Origin: Carallia brachiata
Taxonomy: Eukaryota; Streptophyta; Magnoliopsida; Malpighiales; Rhizophoraceae
Length of the DNA stretch: 64,000 nucleotides
Assembly (NCBI GenBank): GCA_021464245.1
Contig: JADCRB010000073.1
Location: forward strand, 1,296,486 to 1,360,485
Direction: 5' to 3'
Shown here: piece by piece, positions 25,266 through 45,518 of the stretch
How positions within the stretch are numbered: the stretch's first letter is position 1
How the letters are laid out: every line of letters starts with the position of its first letter
Position numbers and translations under genes: made by a program
Notes under the pieces: generated by a model
What the model saw: the letters and a program-made list of their open reading frames with translations, nothing else
Database searches by the model: none
What the model was told of the DNA's origin: nothing

Positions 25266-25399
25266 TATTTATTTAAATTACTTTTATACATATATATATT
25301 ATTAAATACCAGTTCAAATACCGGTTCGACCGGTTCAACCGGTTGAATTTTGACCCACAAATATTTCTAATTCGATATCCGGTCCGATTCTGACAACTT
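24891..25399. mobile_element. Non-autonomous TIR element rich in ACCGGTT motifs
   Basis: The nine bases TAATTTACA flank it on both sides (24882-24890 and 25400-25408). The inner ends form imperfect terminal inverted repeats: AGTTGTGAAAATTAGACC on the left, against AGTTGTCAGAATCGGACC read from the right. Both subterminal regions are packed with GACCGGTT/AACCGGTC motifs (24920-25075 and 25310-25345). A (TA)n tract lies inside (25234-25262). A nine-base duplication suggests a Mutator-like origin. If the first T is not part of the duplication, eight bases would fit hAT. Confidence 0.65.
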
Positions 25400-27990
25400 T
25401 AATTTACACTTGATTTTACTGAGCGCTTGAACAATAATTCAAATTTATGATTATTATAGTATAAATGAATCATTTAATTATAAGACCACATCAACAGTAA
25501 TTAAAAAAAATCTAAAAGAAAAGTTCTGAGGGTATAATTTTGGCTTCAAAAAATCCGAGCGATGACTTTTTATTTGAAAAACATCTAAACAGTTTATTGA
25601 TTGACAAAAATTTATGGATTCTTTAAAATTTTTCCTTAATGAGTCTTCTAATTACTAATTTTTTAATTAAATCGTTGGGAAGTTGACAAACAAATGCCAA
25701 ACAAACTAAAATCGTTGGATTTACTTTGTGACGTGTCTTTCGTACCATTGACTTGCCCATAAGTACATGCCTTTTCAATATTCAATGTTGAGAATGTACT
25801 AAATTGAAAACATATTTTCCGTTAATAGCATTGAATTGTAATGGAATTTTAAGTTATAAAATTTACATGGACCACCAACGCGGGCAATCCAGTTGGTGAA
25901 GACTTTGACTTTATGCCACAAAAACCAAAATTTGAGCCTGGTCAAGAGGGATTAATGCGGTTAAAAACTTAAAATTATTATGAGTATTTAAAATTATGAA
26001 TTGTTCGATAATATTTGTTAAATATTATCGAGTTTATTATTTTACAATATCAGTGTAAACTATTTGACTTATTTCAATAAAGAATTTAAACAAATTTTTT
26101 TAACATGTCTATAAGATATTACTCTTATTTATCACTCTTGTAGATCCCAAACAAAAAATAATAATAATGAAAACGACAAAATGTGTAAACATTAGCTACC
26201 TTTATGTTATTTCTCAGAGATTTATATTTCAAACATTTTTTTGCTTTATTATTTGTCCTATTTTAGACAATTTATACACGACAATGTATCCTTGATATAT
26301 GACTCCGTTATTATATATGATCATCGTGAAATTAATATTTAAGAATTTTTAATTTATTGAAAATTAATATAGTAACTGAAAATATTTAATTGAAAAATCA
26401 TGCGTATCTCAATAATGCCTTCAAAATTAAATAGTTAAATACATTTATTCTTTTCTTCATTCAACGAGTAACAGATTGTTTTGCATTGATTCTTGACTTC
26501 AAAATTTTTATAATGACCCCAAGCCGCTTTCAGTTACATTTGCTAATATGAGACAGCATCCTAATCACCTATATGCATATTTATATGATTCTATGACCAC
26601 TTTGAAATCTTTAACTCGTATCACTATAAATTATATTTTGGACTTTGATTCTACACGACTGTCAAAAAAGTGAGGGTCAATACTTTCCTATTTTTATGAA
26701 AAGATAAATCACAGTTATGTTAATTATTATATTTATGAGTTAAAATTAAAGTTATTCATCCTCATTTAATTTCTTTTTATGGATAATCTATCACTCAAAT
26801 TCTACTAGGTCAAAGCAAATCTTTTTATATTATGTTTTGGTAGTAAAGAACCTAAAACCTAATTATGTCGCTCTCATATAAATTCTTGTTTAATTAAGAG
26901 TAGGCGACATGTCAATACTGCCTACCTAAATTATTTCCAGCACATAATAACCTGCAAGTTTGATATTTTCTAGTTGCAGTCTCATCTAAGTTCTTTGTTT
27001 TTTTTTTATAACTATAAAAAAAATTATTGTGGATATATTAGTCAACAAATTTACAAGTTAAAACTAAAATTATTATTATTTTTATGTCTAAATCAACTAT
27101 TCTCGTAGGGATAAATCTGTTACCCAAATATTATTAAAACCAAACAAGGCTCTGTCATTAAAAATTCGGTATATCGAGTTTGAAACTAAACGCCAGCCAC
27201 CAATTTTTGCTAACTTTTGGGTCATCCAATAAATGTCAGGGGAGAACACGGATGAAAGAACTTAAATCTAAATTGTCAGTATAAAAATACTCTAATTTAC
27301 CACTAAATTACTACTTAATTCATCTAAATTCTTTTTATTCTTATTCTTTTATTCGATGTCATAACAAATAATACATCACCTCCGTTGATAACACATATTT
27401 TCGTACTTTATAATACGAGATCAGGGCGATCCCAGGAAATGTTTATGGTCTGAACAAGATTTTCCAAACTCGCATCGAAAATTCAGGCAAGACCTTTTTT
27501 CTTCGATTCATTTCATTCCAAATCTGACCCTTTCTTAACAGAGACAATCGTTGTATTAATAATGTCTAAAATCTTAATTAATTTTAAGAATTGAACTCTC
27601 AGCAATAAATTTATTTTACACAAAGTTTTGTTTAAGATTCATGTGCTGCTCTAATACTCTCATTTGTTTTGAAAATTTCCAATTATACTGCCAAAAAAAA
27701 AAAAAAAAACTCTCATATGTGAAACTGAAACCACGTAAACTGGTACTTTGACAAAAGTGAATCTAATAATATTAGAAACTTACGTATCAAATCTTAACAA
27801 CTAATCTTTCTAATAATTCAAAGAATAACACTTCCGACAAATATTTAAAACTCGCGCAATACGTAAATTTAATACCGGTCGGACTAAAATAGCTTTTAAT
27901 GACATAGGCGGGCCAAACCCCTGTTTTGCCAATTTCTGGCCTTCCCGAGCATCGCCTTGCACAGCTCCTTTCCCTTGCCCATCTCTGTCC

Positions 27991-28018
27991 CCTCTCTCTC
28001 TCTCTCTCTCTCTCTCTC
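27991..28018 (+). repeat. JMJ16: (CT)n tract in the JMJ16 leader
   Basis: Fourteen CT units inside the likely first, non-coding exon, just upstream of the donor at 28089/28090. CT-rich leaders are common in plant genes. Confidence 0.85.
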
Positions 28019-28089
28019 AAACCAAACCAACCATCAAAAAGCAAAAATTCAGAGCAAGTGGCAGCAGCCCAAAAAGGCAGCAATTTCAG

Positions 28090-30040
28090 GTGAGCAAAAT
28101 AAAACCCTCAAAAATACACCCCTAATTTTATTTATTTATTTATTTTTCCAAATTTTCAAATTTTAATATCAATAAAACAGTTATTTCATTCATAATTAAG
28201 TTATTTTTTATTCCGGAATTACCCTTAGAAAAAAAAAACCAAAATTTTATTATTCGTTTCAAAAGACAAAACTAATAAGATAATAATAATAATAAATATT
28301 CTGGTCAACCACTCTCCCACACACAATAATATTTCTGTTTCTACCATGAAAATTAAAAACACAGGTTTATGAAAGAAAAAAAAGAATGTATATATTGTAA
28401 AAATTAATGCAGAAATTTATTAATAAAAAAAAAACACTTGCCTGACCCCTCTAAATTAATTATAATAATAACAACAGTAATTAAAAAAATAAGGTAACAA
28501 TTTTATTTTTCTTCTCTACGCCAATCTCTGGGTTTAGGATTCTAGAAGAACACTTTATTTTTATTTTTATTTTTTAAAAAATTTTGATTCATTAATTTCT
28601 TCTGTTAGATTAGATAGATCAGTTTTATTAGATTTTAAAGATTAGATCAGATTATTTTTGTGTGTGTGTGTGTGTGTGTGGTGATTCAATCAGAGTTTGT
28701 TGGTTGGCCAAACAAGGAAGGAAAATAAATTTTCTTCCAGATTTACCCTCATCCACACCTTTTATTGTGATTGATTCTGGTTTTTTAGGGCAGGGAAATG
28801 CAAGAGAATTTTTTTGGGTTCAGATTCAGTTTGATTGGTTTCTAGAAACTTCTTTTTGATGGACTGAGAAATTGAAAGTGTGTGTGTGTGTGAGAGAAGG
28901 TCTGGTTTGGCATCTTTGGATTTGTGTGGGTAGCAATCACAAATACAAAAGTTTTTTTTTTTTTTTTACTTCTTTTTTTGAATGGCTGTGACTGTAGATG
29001 GGGATTGATTTGGGTTAGGGTTAGGGTTAGGATTGGGGATAGATCTGGTAACAAAATTAGAGTTAATTTTGGGGTTTTGAAATTTGATTTTTTTTTTCTT
29101 TTTATGGATTTTTGTTTCAGTACTTTTGACTGTTGATTCAAAATCTGAGTTTAGTATTAGTGGAGTTTTGAGCTGCTTTGAATGAACTGGGAATTTGCAA
29201 GGTTCTGGATCAAGAACTTGTAAGCTTCTTTAATTTTAACTTTCTAAATTTGTCTCTTACTTCTATGATTATTGTGTAATTAATTTTGCCTTTGGTCAAG
29301 GGGTTTCTATTTTTGTTTTTTTTAAGGAAATTAATGGGTTTGTCTAGAATTGAAGTTTTAAAGGGCTTGTTTTGTAACTTTTGTTTTGTTTGTTGATCAA
29401 TGTGTGGACTTCAGCCTGATTGATGATCATTGAGTGACTTGGCCCCTTGATTTTCATGGATTAGTCTGGCACTTTTGATGATGAATTACGGTCTTGTATG
29501 ATTTGGGTCTCTCAATTCAAGAGCAGCCCACTAGTATCCCTGACGATCGGAGAAGTTTTGATGTGTTTTGTAAAATTAAGATCATTAGCTGCAAAAGTTA
29601 TTTGACCATCAAGAGCTTGCAGATTGCAAGTTCAGCTCCTATCTCTTGTGTGAGTTTCCATGTATCAAGAATATTATCACTGCATTCCTGAAACCAAGAA
29701 TTTCAGTTGTGTTATCAAATTCCAAACCATGATTTCCTTGGTGTGCTGAACTCGCAAAATTTGTGGTTGCATTGTCAGTGCTTCTGTGGATGTTGTTTGC
29801 TGATTATCATAATACATGAAGGTTAGGCATTCAAAGGCAAAGATAGTGATAATGTATGTGCCTAAATGTTACTATAGAAGATACTGTATACTAGTTTGCT
29901 ATAAAGTATACTGGCTTGTAGAAGCTCTTAACCAACAGATGCGTGAATTCTTGCTGTTATTATAAAGGCCATTCAAGTTGTGAGACTCCACATCTAGATG
30001 TATGTTGTATTGATGTTGGTTGGTTGTCTTTTTGCTGCAG
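28090..30040 (+). other. JMJ16: Leader intron(s) of JMJ16
   Basis: A non-coding exon ends GCAATTTCAG|GTGAGC at 28089. The acceptor TTTTTGCTGCAG ends at 30040, five bases before the ATG. The interval may be one intron of about 1.95 kb or may hold more UTR exons. It includes a (TG)n run (28659-28680) and three TTAGGG-like units (29012-29031). Confidence 0.65.
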
Positions 30041-30045
30041 TACTA

Positions 30046-37188
<7,143 letters not shown>

Positions 37189-40100
37189 TCCATTAACTCG
37201 GTCTCACGAGGATTTGGGATCTTTTTCGCCATTGTAAATATTGAGTTCGCGCTTTTACGCAGCGCATACCTCTCCAGTCAACCTGCTCATTCTTTTGTTC
37301 AGATTAGAGAAAGAGATGTACACAGATAAAAAGAGAAGGATCTTTTCCCATGTAATTCTTCTCTTCAAAGAGGCTCTTCATAGGTAGGAAAGAAGCTGGG
37401 AATTCATTTTGGTGGGTATCCTCCATTTTTTTTTTTTTTTTGGGTTCCATCTCTACCTTTTTTCTTTGGCTGACATTGTTAAATGTTCTGGGATGGGTCA
37501 AAGGATGCCTGTGGCGTTAGGTATATATATTTTTTTTTTTAACTTTAGGAGAATTTCCAGCTGAAATTCATTTGTAAGGGCTCACTTAGTGGATAGTTAT
37601 TGCCTTTGCATTTCTTCTGTGCTCGTTGATCTGCATAGTCATAACAAATTGAGGATGAACATAATCTTTCTAGATTAGAAAAAAAAAAAATTACGTTCGT
37701 ATCTTAAAATTTCACCTAAAAAGGAATTAAAACATAATTGCACAATAGAGTTCCCTTCTTAATAAATCTTAATTTAACTGCCCATCTCACAAAAACAAAA
37801 TACTTGAATAGTCCCTTTCCAAGATTGTTAATCTTTGATTATAAACATGTTTTCTATCGGTACACGTGATTATGTACATGTGATGAGCATATGATTGTGT
37901 TAAATATTTAAATAATTTTACTCGATTATGCCTCCAATCTTATTTTACCCCCATTCCCATGAACTGCAAAGGCCAAAGTTACCCATGAAGGGAATGTAAA
38001 CTACGCACAATTATGTTTTTTTTTTTTTTTTTTCAGACTCGTGTTTGAATATGGAAAGTTCAAATTGCAAAATTGCCGTCGCTGTAATTCGATGATTCCT
38101 CATGACCAAAATTTACCACTTGATGTGACAGCGTATGTTGCACGTCAGCAACTCAAGTTTCTGTAGAAACAGACTCCGTCTCACTCAAAAAATTTATAAA
38201 AATTGATTGAAGTTCAGATTTCTTCAAATTTATTATTGCTGAGAGTCCTCGTTTTCTAAGTTTATTTTGAGATTGCAGACTATAACATTCTCTCAAAAAA
38301 AAAAAAAATATATAATTGTTGTGCGGACTTTATAGCCAATCTTAGATGCATCGAAGAAGTCCCCATTATTCATTGGGACTCACCTCCCCAAGAATCTAAG
38401 CCTCTTGCGAGTTGATATATAGTAAATTTGAGCTGCCCTCGCGGTGGATAATGTCTTTTTTCTATTTTTTCTTTCTTCCTTACTGTTAATTGTTCCTTCT
38501 TGAATAAAAAAAAAAAACAACTCAAGTTCCAATTTTTATTTGCGCGGTTACTTGAATTTACAGTAATTTTAAGATTTAACACTTTTTATAATATTAACAG
38601 GTGAAGTCACGTTTAATTTTATCAATATTCAATTAGTAAGACACAATAGTTAAATGGAGCTGATTTTAATATAAAAGTGTGATAATCGGTATATTTTTTT
38701 TATAAAAAAGAAAAAAAACTTCTTTATTTTAATTAATTTGTGTTTTTATCAAAATGTTTTTTTTTTTTAATTTTCTTTTAAATTGGTTGATAAAATCAGT
38801 GAAATCCAACGGTATATAAGAGATTAACGTGACAAAAATATAAGACGTCATAGCTCGGGATGCGAGGCGGTGGAAGTGGCTGTTACCCGACATGAAAGAC
38901 AGGCGTCCATGTGGGAGCATTGGAAGGTGTGGGGACCACAGGTACAATTATTCGTAGATTGCGGGATCTTTTTTAGGTTGTACGGACTTTGAGCTATTGG
39001 CTATCGTGTCCTTTCCTTCTGCAACAGCTAATAATAATCATTAAATAAATATTGTGCTCCTTTTTCTTTTTTTTTCGTATTTTTGATTCTATCAAAATAA
39101 TTAGATTAGTGTGCAGTAATTTAATAATAAATTAATAATTTTATAATAAACTAGTGTCCTTATACTCAATATCTAAAATTTCAATCTCAAGATATGGGTC
39201 TTTCCTTAGCAATGATCAGGTGGCTTTTTGGTGGCAAAAAAATTGTGAATAGCTTAAAATTAAACTCGCTCGGCCGAAATACTAGTAGAGGAGGATTGTT
39301 GGCCTTATTAGTGTTTACACCGTAGATCTAATTTCTTTAAAGATTGTTAAATAAATTGTTTAAATAAAAATTATTCTAAATTTAATTTAAAATTTTGATA
39401 AATTAAATGCTCATTATTAAATTTCTTTTGCTCAAAAAAATCTAAATAATTCGATTTAATCTATTAAATTATTTATCGTCAAACTCCTACGTGGGATGAT
39501 ATTTGATGATGTTTATTTTCATGATTAAGCAACCCATTGTCTCTCTTTCTCTCTCTCTCTTTTTTTTTGTCAAACGAGGAATCCCATATCCCTTACGAAT
39601 TTTTCGTGATGATGATCATTTCAGAATTATTAGTATAGTTTATAATTTTACAGTTCCTATTAAAAATATAAAAATTTATTTTTTATAAGACATTTCAAAA
39701 ATTAAGATTTAAAAATTTTATCTTATACATTTTTTAATTTTAACTTAAAAAAAGTGTACAATTTATTAAAATAAAAAAATTATATATTGTGTAATTTATT
39801 GTCAAAATATCCTAATGAGAAAAAATAAAAATATGCAGAGATTCGAACATAATTACGTAAATCCTGTCTCGCATTCCTAGATTTCAATTTCAACTTTACC
39901 ACTATATAATTATTGGTGGTTGCCCACTTCTAAGCCAATTTAGGGTTAATATGTGCACTATAACATTCCGAAAATTATGGCTATTTGGAAAATAATGCAA
40001 TCTTTTGCTCGATTTGTCAATCGCGTAGTTTCCATTTTCTCCGTGTGATTTCTTCCCGTGAGAGATACGCCATACCTATGATTATTGGCTATTGGCTATC

Positions 40101-40260
40101 CAGCTCATGCTACTTTTTGGGGTTCTTGATTTTATATATTTGGTGTATCGGCCACGTGGATTATACCCGTTTCCATACGTTTTAGTGCAGATTAATGGGG
40201 TCGTCCTCATCTCATCTTACGGGATACAATTTCTACGAAAGTCTAAATAATACATGAGAA

Positions 40261-40482
40261 AAAATGTTAAATGTATGAAAAAAAAAAAAAGTAATATTAA
40301 ACATCAAAATAACCGTGTTATAAAATACTTTAAAATATATAATTATAGAATAAATTGTTAACTTATTTTTTTTTAATTTCACAGTATTAAAAAAATTAAC
40401 GATTTTTTTTAAATTATACATATAAAAATATTTTATAACATAATTTTTAAGATATTTAACATTACTTGTATGTTAAATTTAG
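40261..40482. mobile_element. MITE-like inverted repeat
   Basis: The left arm holds GTAATATTAAACATC and GTTATAAAATACTTTAAAA. The right arm holds ATATTTTATAACA and GATATTTAACATTAC in the inverse order. The outer ends (AATGTTAAATGTATG and TGTATGTTAAATTT) also mirror each other. The arms are imperfect and about 70 bases each. No target-site duplication was settled. Confidence 0.55.
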
Positions 40483-40640
40483 TATTTTAACTAATGTCTC
40501 AAATCAAATTAAAATTAATAGTTTTGAAGCAAAATTAATAACTTTTTTTAAAAAATAAAAAATTATTATTTTTTTGTTACAAAAATTATCAATTTTATTT
40601 TAAAATTATCAATTTAACCTTAATCAAAACACATGTATTA
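40455..40640 (-). repeat. AT-rich dispersed repeat, copy 2
   Basis: On the minus strand this reads TGTGTTTTGATTAAGG, then GATAATTTTAAAATAAAATT and ACTAAATTTAACATACAAG, the same order as in the copy at 16555-16700. It overlaps the right arm of the MITE-like inverted repeat, so the two may be parts of one element. Confidence 0.55.
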
Positions 40641-41204
40641 ATACTCAATACATAAATAGCATCTAGATAACAAAATGGATCCGTAGTTTTTTATTCTTTA
40701 CATATCAGGTTTTTTTTGCAAGAATAGGATATTATCAGAAATAATTTCCTACGAAACATAGATATGTAGTTACAAAATATAAATGTTGTCCCCCAAAGAA
40801 TACTCAATAATTAAAATTTAAATTTCTATTATATAATTCTCAATTTCTAATCTTAAAAAGTAAGAGTGTATAATTAACAAGTCGCTAAAATAAAAAAATA
40901 TTAAGTATCAGATAATACCCTGTGCGATGGTGAACTTTGACAATTTTCATCGATCTAAGTTAAAATGCCAGATGGGTTCATATTTGCGATCCATTTTATA
41001 CAAGTTGAGCTAGGACTACTGATGCTTATTATTAAAGGAAAAAGTGCATGACCGAACAAGAGGACAGACCAATCTGCGTCTGGATTCATATTTTATACAA
41101 TGTCTACAACGTACACATTTTGTAAAATCACAATAATAAAAAATTTAAACGAGTATTATTTTTTTTAATTTATATTTTTTAATTACAATTACATAAAATA
41201 CATT

Positions 41205-41242
41205 TATCATTATACAAATTACTTATCATTATACAAATTACT
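41205..41242. repeat. Short tandem duplication
   Basis: The unit TTATCATTATACAAATTAC occurs twice in direct succession. Confidence 0.8.
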
Positions 41243-44173
41243 TGGCGTGTGTAACGCAACGTCTTGATGCTATTTAGATCAAATAATCTAGCCACGAAAT
41301 GGGCCAATCATTATCATGATTATATTATAGCCCATTTTCACGTTTTGTATTAAATATACTCTCATTCCAATCAAATATAGGGTTAAGAAATCTCCACTCA
41401 ACCGGGCCTATAAACATTCTATTTTTTCAGAAACACAACCACTAGATACAGTGCAGTGGCTGGCGAGCGTAAAACCCTTGGAGTGAGGTTGTGATTGGCT
41501 TGAACCACAGACCTCACTAATAGTTAGATTTTGTTCCCCGGGGACATCTTTAGAATTCAAAAATCGAAAAAGAAAAACAAAGAACCATAAATAGACAACC
41601 CTAATACTTAACCCACAAAAGGAAAAATAAAAAAAAAGTACCAAAGAAAATGATTATAGCATGCATCGTGAAAACAAAATTTGAAATCACAAGAACTGAA
41701 GACAAGTGCTATACATATACGAGGGCCACAAAGTACAAAGATCCATTGATGGTTTTAGTCCGTTTTTTCCGGTTCTATCATCGCACAGGGTTGGCTTACT
41801 ACTTGGAATTTCTTTGACATCATGGGTAGTTTAGCAGAAGCAGCTCCATGAGAAGGATGAGGAAGGGCATCTGCCCATATAATGAAAGCAGATCGAAAGA
41901 CTAATGTTCAAAGCGCTACGCACCTCCTAGAACCCTTCTTGGAGAATATTGAAGATATGCCCAAAAAATGTCTAATCTCCCTTGCCACCCTAAAGCCAGT
42001 CTCATTGGTCCTACTTCCTTTTGCTAGAGAATGAGAACAGAAGACAGGACTAATATGTTTCAACTGAGTATTCCCACCAGTTGTGCTAGAAACAAGAGAT
42101 ATTGTTCCTGTTTTCGGAAGACTTGGGAAATAAAAACATTGGAATAGCATGGCAAAAAGTTTCTCTTTCAGTTTTTCACGCTCAAGGGTTCCAAATATTA
42201 CTAGAGCAGGAAGACCTCCATCTTGGAGAAGATTTTCCTATTACTAAACCAAAATTCACCGGTTATATGGTCGATCACTTCTTAAAGATCTTATTATAAG
42301 TATTGAAATGGAATTAAATTCGCAAAACAAAACAAAGGAAAGCCATATAGGAGGGAAATAAAAGAAAAAAACATAGCCATGCAAGTAAACCAGAAATGAA
42401 AAGCACCAAGAGAAGACCTTTAATTTGCTGGACATAAATTTTCCGACAAGAACATAGAGAGTATAGTAATGTAACAGATCAAACATCATTAGGGAAGATG
42501 TCTACGAATTTTTCAGCCCTTGATCTTAGCAAGCAGTAATCACTGCATTGCCATCAAGGCAATAGGAGGGTGTGGTTTTGAATATGTTTATGAACTGTCA
42601 ATAGATCACCATGAAGTATGAAAACTAGACGCAGTTCACTTTTGGAATCAAACTACAAAGTATGCAGGCAAGATTGAAATGATGGTCACTATATAATAGC
42701 ATGTTTTTACCTCAAATATCGTAATCAATAAAAAAGGGCAGAGGGAAACAACAATGGCTACAAACACATCAATGATGAATTATTCATCGAAAGAAGAGAT
42801 AAAAAAAAAAAAAGAATCAAGGAACACAATTTAGATCAAACATGTGCTCACTTCAATATTATAGTTAGGCAATCTTTCGTCATCAAGGAAAAAAAATGCA
42901 CCCAAAGAGGAAATATCTCATGTGGACCAAAAAAGAATAATAAAAAAGAAGCTATATGAAGAACCATGGACCACTGCTACTTCTAATCTACACACCAGTC
43001 CCTCTAAATTTAGCCTTCCACCTATATATAATAATGAATGGAATTCAATGCAAATCCACGTTAAGTCATTAAAAATTTTTTTAAAAAAAAACCAAAAATT
43101 GTTATTCCAGTTGCAAAGTTTGTCGGTCCATAATGAACCATGAAACAGCCATTCAAAGTCACCATATCCCAATTCTTCAGGTGCCCTCAAAGGCTCACAA
43201 ATGTATTTAATTTACTTTGGACAATGTGTGTCTTTTGGCTGACATCAATTAATATCAGAAACAATGAATCTAAAGTTTTGTCTTTTTGCCTAAATAGGAT
43301 AGGACCAGTCTAGATTGTATCATACTTTCAAATGGATGCAAAGCCTACTGATCCCATCACTTCTCAAATGTTGTTCTATTCTTAAGTAGAAATACTTCAT
43401 TTATCCACTCAAATTTCCATGAAAACAATGAAAAGCAAAGGAAAAACAAAAACCCCTAAACACAAAAAGGCCCTTTGCACGAGATAGACATTTAGTGCAA
43501 AATGCAGCATCCAAATTGAAAAGCCGAGTACAGCTAACATTGCCACCTGCTATACTAATGATCTACAAGATACTGGTGATCACCGATGCCGCAATTTGAA
43601 CCAAAAAAATTAAAAAAAAAAAAGGTTGTGGCATTATCACTTATTCCAAAACCATTCTAAATGCAATAGCTTAGTGGGGGAATATATGGATTTGCAATCA
43701 TAATTGAGTTCTAAACATCTGTTCCAAAGAAGTGAATGCCTTCTTTTTTGATCCTTTTGTGAGACTGAATGAATAAGATAAAGCTATACTAATTGCTCAT
43801 GGAAAGGATAGATATTATATTGCTGGGCTAAGCATAGGCTAAAAGCATAAACAAACCAGTAAGTAATCATCTATGTTCAAAGTACAAATCAATTTACAAC
43901 CACAAAAGTTTATAGCATTACACTATTGTGTTATACCATATCATTTCTGATATACTGACTAACCAACCATACTTACTGGAACAAGATCCCTTCCATTCTG
44001 CTGCCCTCTAAAAGGTATTTCCAATAGTGCCCACAAACCTTAACATTTTTCCTTAATTGGAAATCAAAACAGAAAAGGTCATTATGCAATCATCATCAGA
44101 GAGGGCTTGAATATTAATGCAAAAGATTCTTACTTGAAGATGGTTTTATTTTATTTCTCTCTCTTTTTTCCTC

Positions 44174-44773
44174 TTAGCCTGCACCAGAATCAGGTGGTGG
44201 AAGTGGAAGTGGTGGTTGTGGTGGTGGTGCTGCTGCTAACTTTGGTGGCTTTGGCCTTTTTCTCTTCTTCTCATAGCTAACTCCTCTAGCTTTAGCCTGA
44301 AAATCCCTCACCTCCCTCAAATAAAGCCTCACTCTTGCACCAAAAGGGTTGCCTTCAGGCCTCCCTCCATGCTCCTCATAGGCTGCCCGGAGCCGTCCGA
44401 TGAGTGCATCGAGGCTTCCCCACGCTTGCCGGAGCGGGCACGGGCAGGGTGCTGGCGGGTTCGGGAGGCCAAAGAAAGGGCAAGCTTGGTTGTGGACTTT
44501 GGTCTTGCCAAATTGGTCAAGGTACCTAAGGAATTCCAGGACATGGGCGCCACTACACATGGGGAGCGCAAGTGGGGGCCTGTGGTTCCTGAGATACTGG
44601 CAGAAAGTGTTCCAGTCTCTCCGCTTCTGGTTCTCATAGCGGCTGCTGCTGCTGCTTGAAGAAGTTGGAGATGGGTTTGCAGCAACGTCAGGTGGTGTGC
44701 TGCCGCAGCTGCTGCTGATGCTGATGCTGGTGGCCTTGCTGCTGGGGCTTGCAAAACTTGGATCCATATGCAT
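44174..44773 (-). CDS. LSH2: ALOG-domain protein, LIGHT-SENSITIVE HYPOCOTYL (LSH1/LSH2) type, 199 aa
   Basis: Intronless gene for a small nuclear protein of the ALOG (DUF640) family, which act as developmental transcriptional regulators at organ boundaries and in light responses. The Ser/Thr-rich N-terminus (1-43) is followed by the ALOG domain (about 44-170): [36 protein letters not shown], the zinc-ribbon insert with H94, C98, C110 and C112, [20 protein letters not shown], and [26 protein letters not shown] nuclear signal lies at 169-173. The tail is Pro-rich. The conserved [12 protein letters not shown] helix reads [11 protein letters not shown] here, one Ala short. Two in-frame ATGs (44773 and 44767) are possible starts. 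Whether it is the LSH1 or LSH2 copy is inferred only from neighbours (Arabidopsis LSH2 is At3g04510, near exportin-4). Confidence 0.92.
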   Translation of the reverse strand: MHMDPSFASPSSKATSISISSSCGSTPPDVAANPSPTSSSSSSSRYENQKRRDWNTFCQYLRNHRPPLALPMCSGAHVLEFLRYLDQFGKTKVHNQACPFFGLPNPPAPCPCPLRQAWGSLDALIGRLRAAYEEHGGRPEGNPFGARVRLYLREVRDFQAKARGVSYEKKRKRPKPPKLAAAPPPQPPLPLPPPDSGAG

Positions 44774-45409
44774 GTAAAAAAATGAAGATCTAGATGTTTT
44801 TTGAAATTGGGGTTTCCTTAATTATCAGGATCTTGAAGATTCGGCAGATTTAATTTACTGTTTCTTTTTGGGAAAGCTCTCTAGGGTTGCTTGTAGCTTA
44901 TTGTTTCCATTCACAAGTGAACAGTGAGATAGAGATATGTTACTGTAACCTTCAAGAGAGTAAAGTAGTGAACTTTTGATTTAAGCTCATTTTTTGTGAT
45001 CAGAAACATGGAGGCCCAAGAAAATCCCAAAAGAGATCATCATCATCAGTTCAATAATTTGCCGCATGGTTTACTATGTATATATATTATCATGGGAGTA
45101 AGAGGTGATCAAGGAAAAAGAAAAAGAAAATGGGTATTTTGTTTATAAAAAAAAAAAGTTTATAACTTTGATGACTGGAGAAGTGAAGAAGAAATTGGTA
45201 CAGAGGAGGAGAGGCCTTTTATTACATGAAAGGGCTCATTGTTTTAAGAGAGAATGGTGGTTGGTGCTGCAAGAAGACTTGGAAACTACAGTTATTGGGT
45301 GGACTTTCTGAAATATGCTTAAAGAGGGGAGATCAGATCCTCAGATTTTCTTTTCAGCCAAAGAGCAAGCAACTCAAGTTAACACTGTAGATAAAGTTGG
45401 ACAAAAGTA

Positions 45410-45455
45410 GAGAGAGAGAGTGACAGAAAGAGAGAGAGAGAGAGAGGGAGAGAGA
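45410..45455. repeat. (GA)n-rich tract upstream of LSH
   Basis: Interrupted GA repeats on the plus strand, CT-rich on the gene strand. It lies between a TATA-like CTATTATAG (minus strand, 45519-45527) and the coding start, so it probably falls in the 5' UTR. GAGA-type tracts bind BPC proteins in plants; that is a possible, untested role. Confidence 0.7.
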
Positions 45456-45518
45456 AGAGTCCATTGGCTTAGGTTTGGCTGTAGGTTAAAAATTGACAGA
45501 TATGGGTTTTTGCTTTTG

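Larger units (their letters stand above)
23498..27940. other. Intergenic spacer, AT-rich, with repeats
   Basis: About 4.4 kb between the divergent RRM and JMJ16 genes. It must hold both promoters. Apart from the microsatellites and the element at 24891-25399, it is low-complexity AT-rich DNA with no coding signal. A weak SINE-like stretch (CATTGCTCAATTGGTTAGGT) lies near 24784. Confidence 0.6.
37189..44173. other. Intergenic spacer with MITE-like DNA and one higher-complexity stretch
   Basis: About 7 kb between JMJ16 (+) and the LSH gene (-), which converge. It starts with the JMJ16 3' UTR. Most of it is AT-rich. The stretch 41400-42300 is less AT-rich than its surroundings and could be a distal spliced 3' UTR exon of the LSH gene or a non-coding RNA. 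Nothing coding is recognised. Confidence 0.5.

Noticed and set aside
29012..29031. TTAGGG units as a telomere or chromosome-fusion scar
   Set aside because: Only three units are present, they are not the plant-type repeat, and they lie inside a leader intron.
44329..44754. A 141-codon minus-strand frame and plus-strand frames over the LSH gene
   Set aside because: They are other-frame shadows of the GC-rich ALOG coding region; only the 199-aa frame has the conserved domain.
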